Of a stretch of 48,732 nt of DNA, positions 25,727-33,500 are shown in pieces; position 1 is the stretch's first letter, and every line of letters starts with the position of its first letter. The notes below the pieces were generated by a model. It saw nothing but the letters and a program-made list of their open reading frames with translations, was not told the origin of the DNA and did not search any database. The translations under genes were made by a program, and so were the position numbers. Source of the DNA: Phenylobacterium sp. (GTDB lineage: Bacteria > Pseudomonadota > Alphaproteobacteria > Caulobacterales > Caulobacteraceae); contig NZ_JAEUMO010000063.1 in the NCBI RefSeq assembly GCF_016793285.1, positions 1 through 48,732 on the forward strand. Direction: 5' to 3'.

Positions 25727-25779
25727 GGTCCCGCCTTGCCCGCGTGGCCGGGAAGCCGGCGCGACGGGCGAGGCGGACC
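25727..25779 (+). terminator. Branched terminator-like structure after the alternative oxidase
   Basis: Arms GGTCCCGCCTTGCCCG (25727-25742) and CGGGCGAGGCGGACC (25765-25779) pair with one bulge and one mismatch; inside lies a second hairpin (GCCGG/CCGGC). It begins 9 bases after the stop codon. The remaining bases up to 25982 hold no supported gene. Confidence 0.5.
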
Positions 25780-25982
25780 GCATCCCGCGGCCGTCCGCCC
25801 GTCGCCGGCCGGCCCGTCCCGCCGCTGACGGTGGCTTTCGTCGTCGCCGCGTCCTACAACTCGTCCTACGAGATCGCTCCGGACGCGTAGGCGTCGGACG
25901 CGACGCGCTGGATGCCGCGACTTCGATACTGTCCTGAAGTCGCTGGCGAAATGGAACGGGAAGAGACCTCCTGAAACAGCCC

Positions 25983-26678
25983 TTGTCCTTCTGGCGCAAG
26001 ATTGCCGGCCTTGCGGCGCGCAAGGTCGACGAGGCGGAATGCGACGTCTGCCCGCCCGGTCTGCCGGGCGAGGATCCGGCCTTCTCGACGGCGGTCACGG
26101 CGCTCGGGGCCAAGCTCGCCAAGGCCGACGGCGAGGCGCAGGCCGCCGAGTACGACGCCTTCCACTCGATCTTCCAGGCCGAGGCGGGCAGCGAGGGCGC
26201 GATCCGCCGCCTCTACCAGTTGGCCCGCCAGACCACCCGCGGCTTCGAAGGCTACGCGCGGCGCCTGCGCAAGCGCTACGGCGCCTGCCCGCAACTGCTG
26301 GAGGACGTGCTGGACGGCCTCTTCCACATCGCCGCCTCGGACGGCGTGGTGACCGCCGACGAACTGGCGTACCTGGAGCGGGTCGGCGAGCTCTTCGGGC
26401 TCTCGCCGCTCACCTTCCGGCGCCTGAAGGCCGTTCACCTCGGCGCGGCCAACGACGACCCCTATGTGATCCTGGGCGTCGCGCCCGACGCCGGCGACGA
26501 GGCCGTGCGAGCCGCGTGGCGCAGCCAGCTCTCCGAAGCCCATCCGGACCGGGTCCGCGCCCGCGGCCTCCCGGACGAGTTCGTCGAGGTGGCCGAGGCC
26601 AAGGCGTCGGCCATCAACGCGGCTTTCACCACCATCCAGCGGGAGCGCGCGGCGATGGCGCGCGCCGGCGCGGCATGA
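25983..26678 (+). CDS. TerB-DnaJ domain protein (DjlA-like)
   Basis: A 231-residue soluble protein starting at TTG 25983 (no in-frame ATG upstream). Residues 33-150 form a helical TerB-like domain (LAKADGEAQAAEYDAF and FHIAASDGVVTADELAYLERV repeats). Residues 158-228 form a J domain with the HPD tripeptide at 187-189, which would stimulate the ATPase of DnaK. E. coli DjlA has the same domains plus a membrane anchor; no anchor is present here. The ribosome site is weak. Confidence 0.88.
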   Translation: MSFWRKIAGLAARKVDEAECDVCPPGLPGEDPAFSTAVTALGAKLAKADGEAQAAEYDAFHSIFQAEAGSEGAIRRLYQLARQTTRGFEGYARRLRKRYGACPQLLEDVLDGLFHIAASDGVVTADELAYLERVGELFGLSPLTFRRLKAVHLGAANDDPYVILGVAPDAGDEAVRAAWRSQLSEAHPDRVRARGLPDEFVEVAEAKASAINAAFTTIQRERAAMARAGAA

Positions 26679-26781
26679 CCGCCCAAATTCGGCCGCGCGC
26701 CGCATCCACGGTTGACGGCTGGAACCGCTGTGCTGACATAGGTCTTTCTCGGACGCCCAGGCGCCGCTGAGGAGCTCGAAA

Positions 26782-27072
26782 TTGGTCAAGGACTTCGCCG
26801 CGAATCCGGGTTCCGCCCTTCGCAGCCTTGCCGCCGTCCTCGCCACGCTCGCCACCGCCGCCGCGGTGGTCGTGGGGGCCGTCCTCGCCGTCTTCGCCGC
26901 CGCCACGGTGGCGGTGATCGCGATCGTGGGCTCGCTCCTGCTGGCGCTTTCGGGCCTCGCGCTCCGCGCCCGCCGCACGGTGCGCGCCCGCGCCCGCGGC
27001 AGCGACATCATCGAAGCCCGTCACCAGGGCGGCCACCACTGGGTGGCCTACGGCTGGAACGAGCGCCGCTAA
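26782..27072 (+). CDS. Small membrane protein, 96 aa
   Basis: TTG start at 26782 behind a good GAGGAG at 26770-26775. Residues 15-65 are strongly hydrophobic and alanine/valine-rich (two closely spaced helices), followed by an arginine-rich segment and a C-terminal tail with HHWVAYGWNERR. The layout fits a small inner-membrane protein with a cytoplasmic tail. No family is recognised with certainty. Confidence 0.7.
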   Translation: MVKDFAANPGSALRSLAAVLATLATAAAVVVGAVLAVFAAATVAVIAIVGSLLLALSGLALRARRTVRARARGSDIIEARHQGGHHWVAYGWNERR

Positions 27073-27150
27073 AGGACCTGCGCCCCCATAGCAGCGGCGG
27101 TTGGCGCGACGTCAGCCTTGCCCGTCCGCGCCCGCCTCTCTACCGTCCGT

Positions 27151-27166
27151 TCAAACAGTCGTTGGA
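27151..27166 (+). promoter_or_regulatory. Operator-like inverted repeat, copy A
   Basis: TCAAAC-AGTC-GTTGGA, an inverted repeat with one mismatch from TCAAAC-N4-GTTTGA, just upstream of the ABM monooxygenase start. The same core AAACAGTCGTT occurs upstream of the NADH:flavin oxidoreductase gene at 31900-31910. TetR-family regulators of lipid and xenobiotic catabolism commonly use such sites. Confidence 0.45.
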
Positions 27167-27176
27167 GGGATGGAAG

Positions 27177-27470
27177 ATGTCGGTCGGTATCGTGGCCACG
27201 ATGAAGATCCAGGAAGGCAAGAACGCCGAGTTCGAGGCCTTCTTCACCGAGCTGGCCAAGCAGGTCCGCGCCAATGAGCCGGGCAACCTGATGTACCAGC
27301 TCACCAAGAGCCGGAAGGACCCGCAGGAGTACAAGGTCCTGGAGCTCTACAAGGACCAGGACGCGGTTTCCGTCCACGGCCAGACCGAGTACTTCAAGGC
27401 CGCCGGGCCGAAGTTCGCCGGCGTGCTGGCCGGGCGGCCGGACGTCGAGCTGCTGGACGGCGTGGGCTGA
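27177..27470 (+). CDS. ABM-domain quinol monooxygenase-like protein
   Basis: A 97-residue antibiotic-biosynthesis-monooxygenase fold protein: VGIVATMKIQEGKNAEFEAF is the typical first strand and helix, EPGNLMYQL and KVLELYKDQDAVSVHGQTEYFK the later conserved parts with the H-x-x-T/S-x-x-F pattern. Relatives such as YgiN act on quinols, and others serve in catabolic operons. ATG 27177 is preceded by GGAGGG. It is followed 28 bases later by an acyl-CoA dehydrogenase gene, likely co-transcribed. Confidence 0.87.
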   Translation: MSVGIVATMKIQEGKNAEFEAFFTELAKQVRANEPGNLMYQLTKSRKDPQEYKVLELYKDQDAVSVHGQTEYFKAAGPKFAGVLAGRPDVELLDGVG

Positions 27471-27498
27471 AGGCGTAGACAGACTGGGAGACGACACG

Positions 27499-28722
27499 AT
27501 GGACCTGGACTTCGCCCCTGAGGATCTCGCGTTCCGCGACGAGGTCCGGGCCTTCATCGCCGAAGCGTTCGACGACGACATGCGGGCCAAGCTCGCCCAG
27601 TCGAAGAACAACCACCTCGACAAGGAGGCCCAGGTCCGCTGGCTGAAGCGGCTCGGCGACAAGGGCTGGATCGCGCCCGACTGGCCGGAGGAGTACGGCG
27701 GCACCGGGTGGGGCCTCGGCAAGAAGTACGTCTTCGACATGGAGATGGCGCTGGCCGGCGCGCCGTCGACGTCGAACATGGGCCTGAAGATGTGCGCGCC
27801 CGTCGTGATGGCCTTCGGCACCGACGAGCAGAAGAAGCAGCACCTCCCGAAGATCCTCTCCACCGACGTCTGGTGGTGCCAGGGCTACTCCGAGCCGGGC
27901 TCGGGCTCCGACCTCGCCTCGCTGGCGCTGAAGGCCGAGCGCGACGGCGACCACTATGTCCTGAACGGGTCGAAGACGTGGACGACCCTGGCCCAGTGGG
28001 CCGACTGGATGTTCTGCCTGGTGCGCACCTCGAACGAGGACATCCGCCAGAAGGGCATCTCGTTCCTCCTGATCGACATGCGCACGCCGGGCATCACCAT
28101 CCGGCCGATCCCGACGCTCGACGGGCCGCCCGAAGGCGAGCAGGAGATCAACGAGACCTTCTTCGACAACGTCCGCGTGCCGGTCTCCAACCGCATCGGC
28201 AAGGAAGGCGAGGGCTGGACCTACGCCAAGTACCTGCTGCAGTTCGAGCGCGGCAACGCCTACGCGCCGGGCCTTTCGGCGCAGATGAAGAAGGTCCGCA
28301 CGATCGCCAACCTGGAGCGCGCCGACGGCGGCGGCTCGATGATGAGCGACCCCGACTTCCGCAAGAAGCTCAGCGAGGTCGAGATCAAGGTCGAGGCGCT
28401 GAACGCCACCGAGCTGCGCATCTTCGCCGGCCGCGCCAACGGCGACGCCATGGGCGCCGTGTCGTCCATGCTGAAGCTGGAAGGCTCCCAGATGCAGCAG
28501 GCGATCACCGAGCTCGCGCTCGAGGCCGCCGGCGTCTACGCCCAGCCCTTCGTGCAGGACACCTGGGAGATGCTCCGCCCCGGCGGCAACACCTTCCGCG
28601 CCGGCCCCGACTACGCGGCCACCGTCGCCCCGCACTACTTCAACTACCGCAAGACCTCGATCTACGCCGGCTCCAACGAAATCCAGCACAACATCATGGC
28701 CAAGATGGTGCTTGGGCTCTGA
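27499..28722 (+). CDS. Acyl-CoA dehydrogenase family protein
   Basis: A 407-residue flavoprotein with the three ACAD domains: N-terminal helices (1-125; PEEYGGTGWG), middle beta domain (126-235; YSEPGSGSDLASL contacts FAD) and C-terminal helices with the YAGSNEIQHNIMAKMVLGL ending. The length and the KSRL-free helical core resemble the FadE17/FadE26-type enzymes of steroid and branched acyl-CoA breakdown, but the acyl substrate cannot be fixed. GGGAG precedes ATG 27499. Neighbouring P450 and ene-reductase genes support a role in degrading a lipid- or terpene-like compound. Confidence 0.93.
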   Translation: MDLDFAPEDLAFRDEVRAFIAEAFDDDMRAKLAQSKNNHLDKEAQVRWLKRLGDKGWIAPDWPEEYGGTGWGLGKKYVFDMEMALAGAPSTSNMGLKMCAPVVMAFGTDEQKKQHLPKILSTDVWWCQGYSEPGSGSDLASLALKAERDGDHYVLNGSKTWTTLAQWADWMFCLVRTSNEDIRQKGISFLLIDMRTPGITIRPIPTLDGPPEGEQEINETFFDNVRVPVSNRIGKEGEGWTYAKYLLQFERGNAYAPGLSAQMKKVRTIANLERADGGGSMMSDPDFRKKLSEVEIKVEALNATELRIFAGRANGDAMGAVSSMLKLEGSQMQQAITELALEAAGVYAQPFVQDTWEMLRPGGNTFRAGPDYAATVAPHYFNYRKTSIYAGSNEIQHNIMAKMVLGL

Positions 28723-28833
28723 CGGTCCGGGCCTGGGACCGCCTCGCGAGGCCTCGTGCGGGGGGCGAGCCTGAAGGGGACGTGAATCAAACGCGGTAGG
28801 CGCCGTTAACGGGTGCGGGCTAAGCTTGCGTCC

Positions 28834-29478
28834 GTGAACAGCCGCCGCGCCCTCGCCAGCCTTGCCTTCGCCGCCGTGGCGCTTGCCGCGGCGCCGGCCT
28901 GCGCGCGCATCTTCTACGTCATCCAGTCGAGCCCGGACGCCTGGTCGGTGATGGACCCGGAGGGCGTCGAGCGCGTGGCCGGCAGCCCGGTCCGCAAGGC
29001 CTGGGACGTGCGTGTCCAGCGCAACATCCTGTCGGGAGACCCGCCGCAGCCGGGCTACGTCCGCACGCTGACCGAGTACGACTGCCAGGCCCAGCGCACG
29101 CGCTGGCGCGAGTTCACGGCCTTCTCCCGGTCGGGCGCGCTTCTCGTCAGCAAGGTGAACCCGAACCCGGAGTGGGGTCCGGCCGACGAGTCCTCTGACA
29201 CCTACGCCGCCTATCGCGTGATCTGCGAGGGCGCGGGGCAGGGCGCGGTGCTCTCGGCCGACAGCGTCGCCAAGGTGGTGATCCGCCTGATGGGCTCGTG
29301 GGACCCGCCGGCCCAGCCGCTCGCGCCGGTCCTGCCGCCGCCGGCGCCCGGCGCGAAGCCCGGGACACAGGCCGCGAAGCCCGGGACACAAGGCGCGAAG
29401 CCCCCGACACCTCCCGCGAAAGCGGCGACGCCGGCCGCGAAGCCCGCGGCCAGCGCCACGCCGACGAAGCCGCGCTAG
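28834..29478 (+). CDS. Exported protein with Adhesin_E-like domain and Pro/Ala tail
   Basis: A 214-residue precursor from GTG 28834 (another GTG at 28813 would add 7 residues). Residues 1-25 are a signal peptide (ALAAAPACA). Residues 28-145 resemble the surface-adhesin E-like domain (YVIQSSPDAWSVMD, YDCQAQRTRWREFTAFSRSG, YAAYRVICEG with paired cysteines). The C-terminal 45 residues are a low-complexity AKPGTQ/AKPATP repeat that probably spans the periplasm or wall. The function is unknown; the domain assignment is tentative. Confidence 0.7.
   Translation: MNSRRALASLAFAAVALAAAPACARIFYVIQSSPDAWSVMDPEGVERVAGSPVRKAWDVRVQRNILSGDPPQPGYVRTLTEYDCQAQRTRWREFTAFSRSGALLVSKVNPNPEWGPADESSDTYAAYRVICEGAGQGAVLSADSVAKVVIRLMGSWDPPAQPLAPVLPPPAPGAKPGTQAAKPGTQGAKPPTPPAKAATPAAKPAASATPTKPR
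29353..29457 (+). repeat. Five 21-base coding repeats
   Basis: Tandem units of 21 bases each starting GCGAAG/GCGAAA (29353, 29374, 29395, 29416, 29437). The first two are nearly identical and the rest are diverged. They encode the AKPGTQA-type tail of the exported protein. Confidence 0.75.
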
Positions 29479-29479
29479 C

Positions 29480-29893
29480 CTACTTCGACAACTGGCCGCG
29501 GATCGCGCCGCCCGGGAACTCGGCGTTGTGGACGTTGACGTAGTAGCCCGCCGGGTTGGCCAGGATCGCCTTCACCACGTCGGGCGAGACCGTCGCGCAG
29601 CCCGAACTCTTGCCGGCGGCGTCCGGCTTGGCGAGCGGCACGGCCACCCCGCCCGATACGCCCGCCGCGCCGACGTGGATGTGCGCCATGGTCGCCGGCT
29701 GGATGTTCTCGACGCTGAGCTGGTAGCAGACCTCGTTCTTGGCGCTGTCGATCGTGAAACTGGCGTGGCCCGCGCCGTCGCTGTCGGCCGAGCCGGCGCC
29801 GCCCAGGTGCGCGGACAGCTTGTCGGCGGCGTAAGCCGGCGCGCTCAGCGCCGCGGCGGCCGCGACGATGGCGATGATCGAAACCTTGGACAT
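29480..29893 (-). CDS. CHRD domain exported protein
   Basis: A 137-residue precursor. Residues 1-22 are a signal peptide (ALSAPAYA-AD). The mature protein is one CHRD domain (GHASFTIDSAKNEVCYQL, HIHVGAAGVSGGVAVPL, YYVNVHNAEFPGGAIRGQL), a beta-rich fold found in chordin and in many bacterial secreted proteins of unknown role. GGAGGATGAA precedes the ATG at 29893. It lies 65 bases downstream of the P450 gene on the same strand, and its stop is 1 base from the stop of the converging adhesin-like gene. Confidence 0.9.
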   Translation of the reverse strand: MSKVSIIAIVAAAAALSAPAYAADKLSAHLGGAGSADSDGAGHASFTIDSAKNEVCYQLSVENIQPATMAHIHVGAAGVSGGVAVPLAKPDAAGKSSGCATVSPDVVKAILANPAGYYVNVHNAEFPGGAIRGQLSK

Positions 29894-29958
29894 TTCATCC
29901 TCCCTGGCGCCCACCCCGACCTGAATGGCCGGGATGGAAGCCCAGGGCGGGGGCCGCG

Positions 29959-31239
29959 TCAATTCCGGGTCGGAATGATCACCGGCAGGTATTCGTAGCC
30001 CTTCACGAACGACGAGTTCACCCGGCGCGGCGGGCCCATCACCTCGATCCGCGGGAAGCGGGCGAGGATCTCCTCCCAGATGATCTTGAGCTGCAGCTCG
30101 GCCAGGCGGTTGCCGACGCAGCGGTGGATGCCGAAGCCGAACGACAGGTGCTGGCGCACCCGCGGCCGCTCGATCCAGTAGTCGTTGGGCCGCTCGATCA
30201 CGTCTTCGTCGCGGTTGCCGCTGACGTACCACATGGCGACCTTCTGGCCCTTCTTGATGGTCTTGCCGCCGATCTCGTAGTCCTCCAGCGCCGTCCGGCG
30301 CATGTAGGCCAGCGGCGTCTGCCAGCGGATGGTCTCCGACACCATGGCCGGGATCATCTTCTCCGGGTCGGCGCGCAGGATGCGCTCCTGGTCCGGGTTC
30401 TGGCTCAGCGCCAGGATCGAGCCCGAGATGGTGTTCCGCGTCGTGTCGTTGCCGCCCACGATCAGCAGGATCAGGTTCCCGAGGTATTCCATGCGGTCCA
30501 TGTTCCGCGTGGACTCGCCATGGGCCAGCATCGAGATCAGGTCGGGCTGCGGCGGGGCGTTCACGCGCTCGTTCCAGAGGCGCATGAAGTAGTCGACGCA
30601 CTCGAACAGCTCCTGGCGGCGCTCCTGCTCGGCGACCTCGGGGTCGCTGGAGGAGAAGAGCCCGCTGTCCGGGCCCGCCGTCGCCACGTCGGACCAGCGG
30701 GTCAGCTTGCGGCGGTCTTCCCAGGGGAAGTCGAACAGGGTGGCGAGCGTCATCGTCGTCAGTTCGATGGAGACCTTGTCCACCCAGTCGAACGGCTCGC
30801 CGATCGGCAGGCTGTCGAGGATCGCCGCCGACCGCTCGCGGATGATCGGCTCGAGGTAGGCCAGGTGCTGCGGGGCCACGATCGGGCTCACGGTCTTGCG
30901 CTGCACGTCGTGCTTCGGCGGGTCCATGGCGATGAACATGGGCAGGTTGAAGTCTTCCGCCGGATCGGGAAGCACGATCGTCGGGTCGGACGAGAACACC
31001 TGATGGTTGGTGTCGATCGCCATGATGTCGTTGTACTTCGTCACCGACCAGTAGCCGCCGACGTCCTCGAACTCGGACTCGGCCCAGTGTACCGGGTCTT
31101 CCTTCCGCAGCCGCTCGAAGTACGGCCACATGGTGTCCGTCCGAAAGAGCTCCGGATCGGCGGGATCGATCTTGTCGATCGGCATCGAATAGGCCGCGTC
31201 GCGGGCGGCGCGGTGCAGGTCGATCGAGGCGTCGTCCAT
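29959..31239 (-). CDS. Cytochrome P450
   Basis: A 426-residue soluble bacterial P450. C374 in FGFGIHRCVGNRL is the haem thiolate ligand, E302-T-I-R305 the ExxR motif, and GGNDTTRN (262-269) the oxygen-activating I-helix with T266/T267. The sequence is close to the group containing CYP108/CYP125/CYP142-like enzymes (terpene, steroid or alkane side-chain hydroxylation), but a substrate cannot be named. It needs a ferredoxin and reductase, which are not adjacent. GAGGATGAG lies before the ATG at 31239. Confidence 0.94.
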   Translation of the reverse strand: MDDASIDLHRAARDAAYSMPIDKIDPADPELFRTDTMWPYFERLRKEDPVHWAESEFEDVGGYWSVTKYNDIMAIDTNHQVFSSDPTIVLPDPAEDFNLPMFIAMDPPKHDVQRKTVSPIVAPQHLAYLEPIIRERSAAILDSLPIGEPFDWVDKVSIELTTMTLATLFDFPWEDRRKLTRWSDVATAGPDSGLFSSSDPEVAEQERRQELFECVDYFMRLWNERVNAPPQPDLISMLAHGESTRNMDRMEYLGNLILLIVGGNDTTRNTISGSILALSQNPDQERILRADPEKMIPAMVSETIRWQTPLAYMRRTALEDYEIGGKTIKKGQKVAMWYVSGNRDEDVIERPNDYWIERPRVRQHLSFGFGIHRCVGNRLAELQLKIIWEEILARFPRIEVMGPPRRVNSSFVKGYEYLPVIIPTRN

Positions 31240-31325
31240 CTGCTCATCCTCCTGGCTGCGGGTTCGAACGCCCGCACTACGTCAGCCCGGACGATGATCT
31301 TCGCGGCAGAGGGAGTCAAGAAAGG

Positions 31326-31339
31326 TGACGCTGGCGTCA
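31326..31339. promoter_or_regulatory. Palindrome in the P450/GFA divergent promoter region
   Basis: TGACGC-TG-GCGTCA, perfect 6-base arms with a 2-base centre, inside the 147-base gap between the divergent P450 and GFA genes. Its position suits an operator for either or both. Confidence 0.45.
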
Positions 31340-31386
31340 ACTTCCCCGGGCTGAAACAAGGGGATCGCATGGGGCGGGAGGAAAGC

Positions 31387-31854
31387 ATGAGCAGGCTCGA
31401 AGGAGGGTGCGCGTGCGGGGCGGTGCGCTACCGGCTGGCGTCGCGACCCATGTTCACGAACTGCTGCCACTGCACCGACTGCCAGCGGCAGGTGGGCTCG
31501 GCGTTCGTCATCAACGCGATCATCGAGACCGACCGGATCCAGGTGCTGTCGGGCGAGATCGGGCCGACCGCCATGCCCACGGATTCGGGCCGGCCGCACC
31601 TCGTCTACCGCTGCACGGCCTGCGGCACGACGCTCTGGTCCGACTACGGCGACCGCAAGGTCATGAGCTTCCTGCGCGCCACCACGCTCGACGACCGCGC
31701 CGCCATCCCGCCCGACGCCCACATCTTCACGCGCTCGAAGCTGCCGTGGGTGGCCCTGCCGGCCGACACGCCGGCCTTCGAGATCTACTACGACATGCAG
31801 ACCCAGTGGCCGCCCGAGGCGCTCGCCCGCCGCGCCGCGCTCAACACCCGCTGA
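31387..31854 (+). CDS. GFA family (glutathione-dependent formaldehyde-activating-like) protein
   Basis: A 155-residue zinc protein. C8 and C10 (GGCACG), C27/C29/C32 (CCHCTDC) and the later C-T-A-C-G pair are the family's zinc-binding cysteines. True glutathione-formaldehyde activity is shown for few members, so the role is open. GGGAGGAAAG sets the start at 31387; an ATG at 31369 is possible. The gene is divergent from the P450 and upstream of the ene-reductase. Confidence 0.88.
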   Translation: MSRLEGGCACGAVRYRLASRPMFTNCCHCTDCQRQVGSAFVINAIIETDRIQVLSGEIGPTAMPTDSGRPHLVYRCTACGTTLWSDYGDRKVMSFLRATTLDDRAAIPPDAHIFTRSKLPWVALPADTPAFEIYYDMQTQWPPEALARRAALNTR

Positions 31855-31897
31855 GGCCGGCGCCAGCTTTTCTCGCTGGCCGCCGCGCGCCGCTCCG

Positions 31898-31913
31898 CTA
31901 AACAGTCGTTTGA
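31898..31913 (+). promoter_or_regulatory. Operator-like inverted repeat, copy B
   Basis: CTAAAC-AGTC-GTTTGA, 23 bases before the ATG of the flavin oxidoreductase. It shares the central AAACAGTCGTT with copy A at 27151-27166. The left arm deviates at two bases from a perfect TCAAAC-N4-GTTTGA. Confidence 0.45.
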
Positions 31914-31935
31914 AAACCACGCTCCAGGGGATCGC

Positions 31936-33036
31936 ATGGCGTCCGACGTTCTCTTCCAGCCCTTCGACCTGAAGGGCCTCAAGCTGCCGAACCGTATCGT
32001 CATGGCGCCCATGACCCGCTCGTTCTCGCCGGGCGGCGTGGCGACGCAGGACGTGGCCGCCTATTACGCGCGCCGCGCGAAGAACCAGGTGGGCCTGATC
32101 GTCACCGAGGGGACCGGCGTCGACCGGCCGGCCTCGCTCAACGACCCCGACATCCCGCGCTTCCACGGCGAGGCCGAACTGGCCGCCTGGAAGCGCGTGG
32201 TCGACGCCGTCCACGCCGAGGGCGGCCTGATCGCGCCCCAGCTCTGGCATGTGGGCGCCGTGCGCGCCCGCAGCGAGACGTGGCAGCCGCCGGGCCCCTA
32301 CGACAGCCCCTCGGGCTACTCCAGCCCCGGCAAGCAGTTCGGCCAGCCGATGAGCGCGGAGGAGGTCGCCGACGCCATCCGCGCCTTCGCCGACGCCGCC
32401 AGGGCCGCCAAGGACCTGGGCTTCGACGCCATCGAGCTGCACGGAGCGCATGGCTACCTGATCGACCAGTTCTTCTGGGACGGCGTGAACCTCCGTGAGG
32501 ACGCCTACGGCGGCAAGGACATCGCCGGCCGCGCCCGCTTCGCCGCCGACATCATCCGCGCCGTGCGCAAGGCCGTGGGGCCCGGCTATCCGATCATCAT
32601 CCGCGTCAGCCAGTGGAAGCAGCAGGACTTCGCCGCCCGCCTGGCCGAGACGCCGGAAAAGCTGGAGAGCTGGCTGGGCGCGCTGGTCGACGCCGGCGCC
32701 GACGTGCTGCACTGCTCGCAGCGGCGGTTCTGGGAGCCGGAGTTCGAGGGCAGCGACCTGAACTTCGCCGGCTGGGCCAAGAAGATCACCGGCGTGCCGA
32801 CAATCACCGTGGGCTCGGTCGGCCTGACCGGCGAGTTCGTCGCCAGTTGGGGCGGCGAGCAGAGCCAGCCTGCGTCGCTGGACCGGCTGGAGGAGATGCT
32901 GGAGCGCGGCGACTTCGACCTCGTCGCCGTGGGCCGCGCCCTGCTGCAGGATCCCGAGTGGGCCGTGAAGGTCCGCGAAGGCCGCCAGAGCGAGCTGATG
33001 GCCTACGACCGCGCCGCGCTCGCGACGCTGTCGTAG
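31936..33036 (+). CDS. NADH:flavin oxidoreductase (Old Yellow Enzyme family)
   Basis: A 366-residue TIM-barrel FMN enzyme. H169-x-x-H172-x-Y174 in ELHGAHGYLIDQFF is the substrate-anion binding pair and proton-donor tyrosine; PNRIVMAPMTRS near the start and the C-terminal VAVGRALLQDPEW bind FMN. Such enzymes reduce activated C=C bonds (enones, nitrate esters). In this setting it probably acts on an unsaturated catabolic intermediate. AGGGGAT lies before the ATG. Confidence 0.93.
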   Translation: MASDVLFQPFDLKGLKLPNRIVMAPMTRSFSPGGVATQDVAAYYARRAKNQVGLIVTEGTGVDRPASLNDPDIPRFHGEAELAAWKRVVDAVHAEGGLIAPQLWHVGAVRARSETWQPPGPYDSPSGYSSPGKQFGQPMSAEEVADAIRAFADAARAAKDLGFDAIELHGAHGYLIDQFFWDGVNLREDAYGGKDIAGRARFAADIIRAVRKAVGPGYPIIIRVSQWKQQDFAARLAETPEKLESWLGALVDAGADVLHCSQRRFWEPEFEGSDLNFAGWAKKITGVPTITVGSVGLTGEFVASWGGEQSQPASLDRLEEMLERGDFDLVAVGRALLQDPEWAVKVREGRQSELMAYDRAALATLS

Positions 33037-33041
33037 TCGCC

Positions 33042-33173
33042 CTAGTCGCCGCGCGGCGGCTCGGTGCTCTTCCGGTAGTCGCCGCCGAGGGCGGGGAAGA
33101 TCAGAACGACGGCCGTCGCGACGGCGACCACGGCAAGCCCGGTCGCAATCGCGATCAGCTCGATCTTGTCCAT
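33042..33173 (-). CDS. 43-residue single-helix membrane protein
   Basis: ATG at 33173 to TAG at 33042-33044. The peptide starts MDKIELIAIATGLAVVAVAT, one transmembrane helix, and ends GGDYRKSTEPPRGD. A TGAGG ribosome-like site lies 6 bases upstream. It starts 8 bases after the stop of the Gly/Cys-rich small gene, so the two form a mini-operon. No family is recognised. Confidence 0.6.
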   Translation of the reverse strand: MDKIELIAIATGLAVVAVATAVVLIFPALGGDYRKSTEPPRGD

Positions 33174-33180
33174 TTTGACC

Positions 33181-33393
33181 TCAGCAGCTCCCGCCGCCGT
33201 CGGCGCCGCAGCTCGCGCCGCCGCCGCCGTCGAACGCGCCGGCCGCGATGATGATCGAGCCGGCGGCAGCCGCGCCGTCGTCGTCGCCGCCGCGACGACG
33301 CGCGCCGGATGTGCGCCCGCGCAGGACGATCAGGCTGACGATGACGATGAGGGCGGTAGCGCTCAGGAGGGCGATGAGCACGACGCTGTCCAC
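33181..33393 (-). CDS. Small membrane protein with Gly/Cys-rich tail, 70 aa
   Basis: GTG start at 33393 behind AGAGGAG. Residues 3-24 form a transmembrane helix (VVLIALLSATALIVIVSLIV), followed by an arginine patch, acidic residues, and a tail GGGGASCGADGGGSC. Similar glycine/cysteine tails occur in short alphaproteobacterial membrane proteins of unknown role. It precedes the 43-residue helix protein on the same strand. Confidence 0.62.
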   Translation of the reverse strand: MDSVVLIALLSATALIVIVSLIVLRGRTSGARRRGGDDDGAAAAGSIIIAAGAFDGGGGASCGADGGGSC

Positions 33394-33468
33394 GGACGGA
33401 TCTCCTCTAGGGAGCCCATGTCATCACGGTCTTGCGACAGTTCCGTGACGATCACCGAGCGTTGAACT

Positions 33469-33498
33469 CACCTCCGCCCGCTGCGCGCGGGGGAGGTG
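33469..33498 (-). terminator. Terminator-like hairpin downstream of the SMP-30 gene
   Basis: CACCTCC (33469-33475) pairs with GGAGGTG (33492-33498), enclosing a GC-rich inner stem. It sits immediately beyond the minus-strand stop at 33501. Confidence 0.5.
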
Positions 33499-33500
33499 CG

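Noticed and set aside
29480-31129. A 549-codon frame covering both the CHRD protein and most of the P450 in another frame
   Set aside because: Only the final 137 codons are real (the CHRD protein). The upstream part lies out of frame inside the P450 gene.
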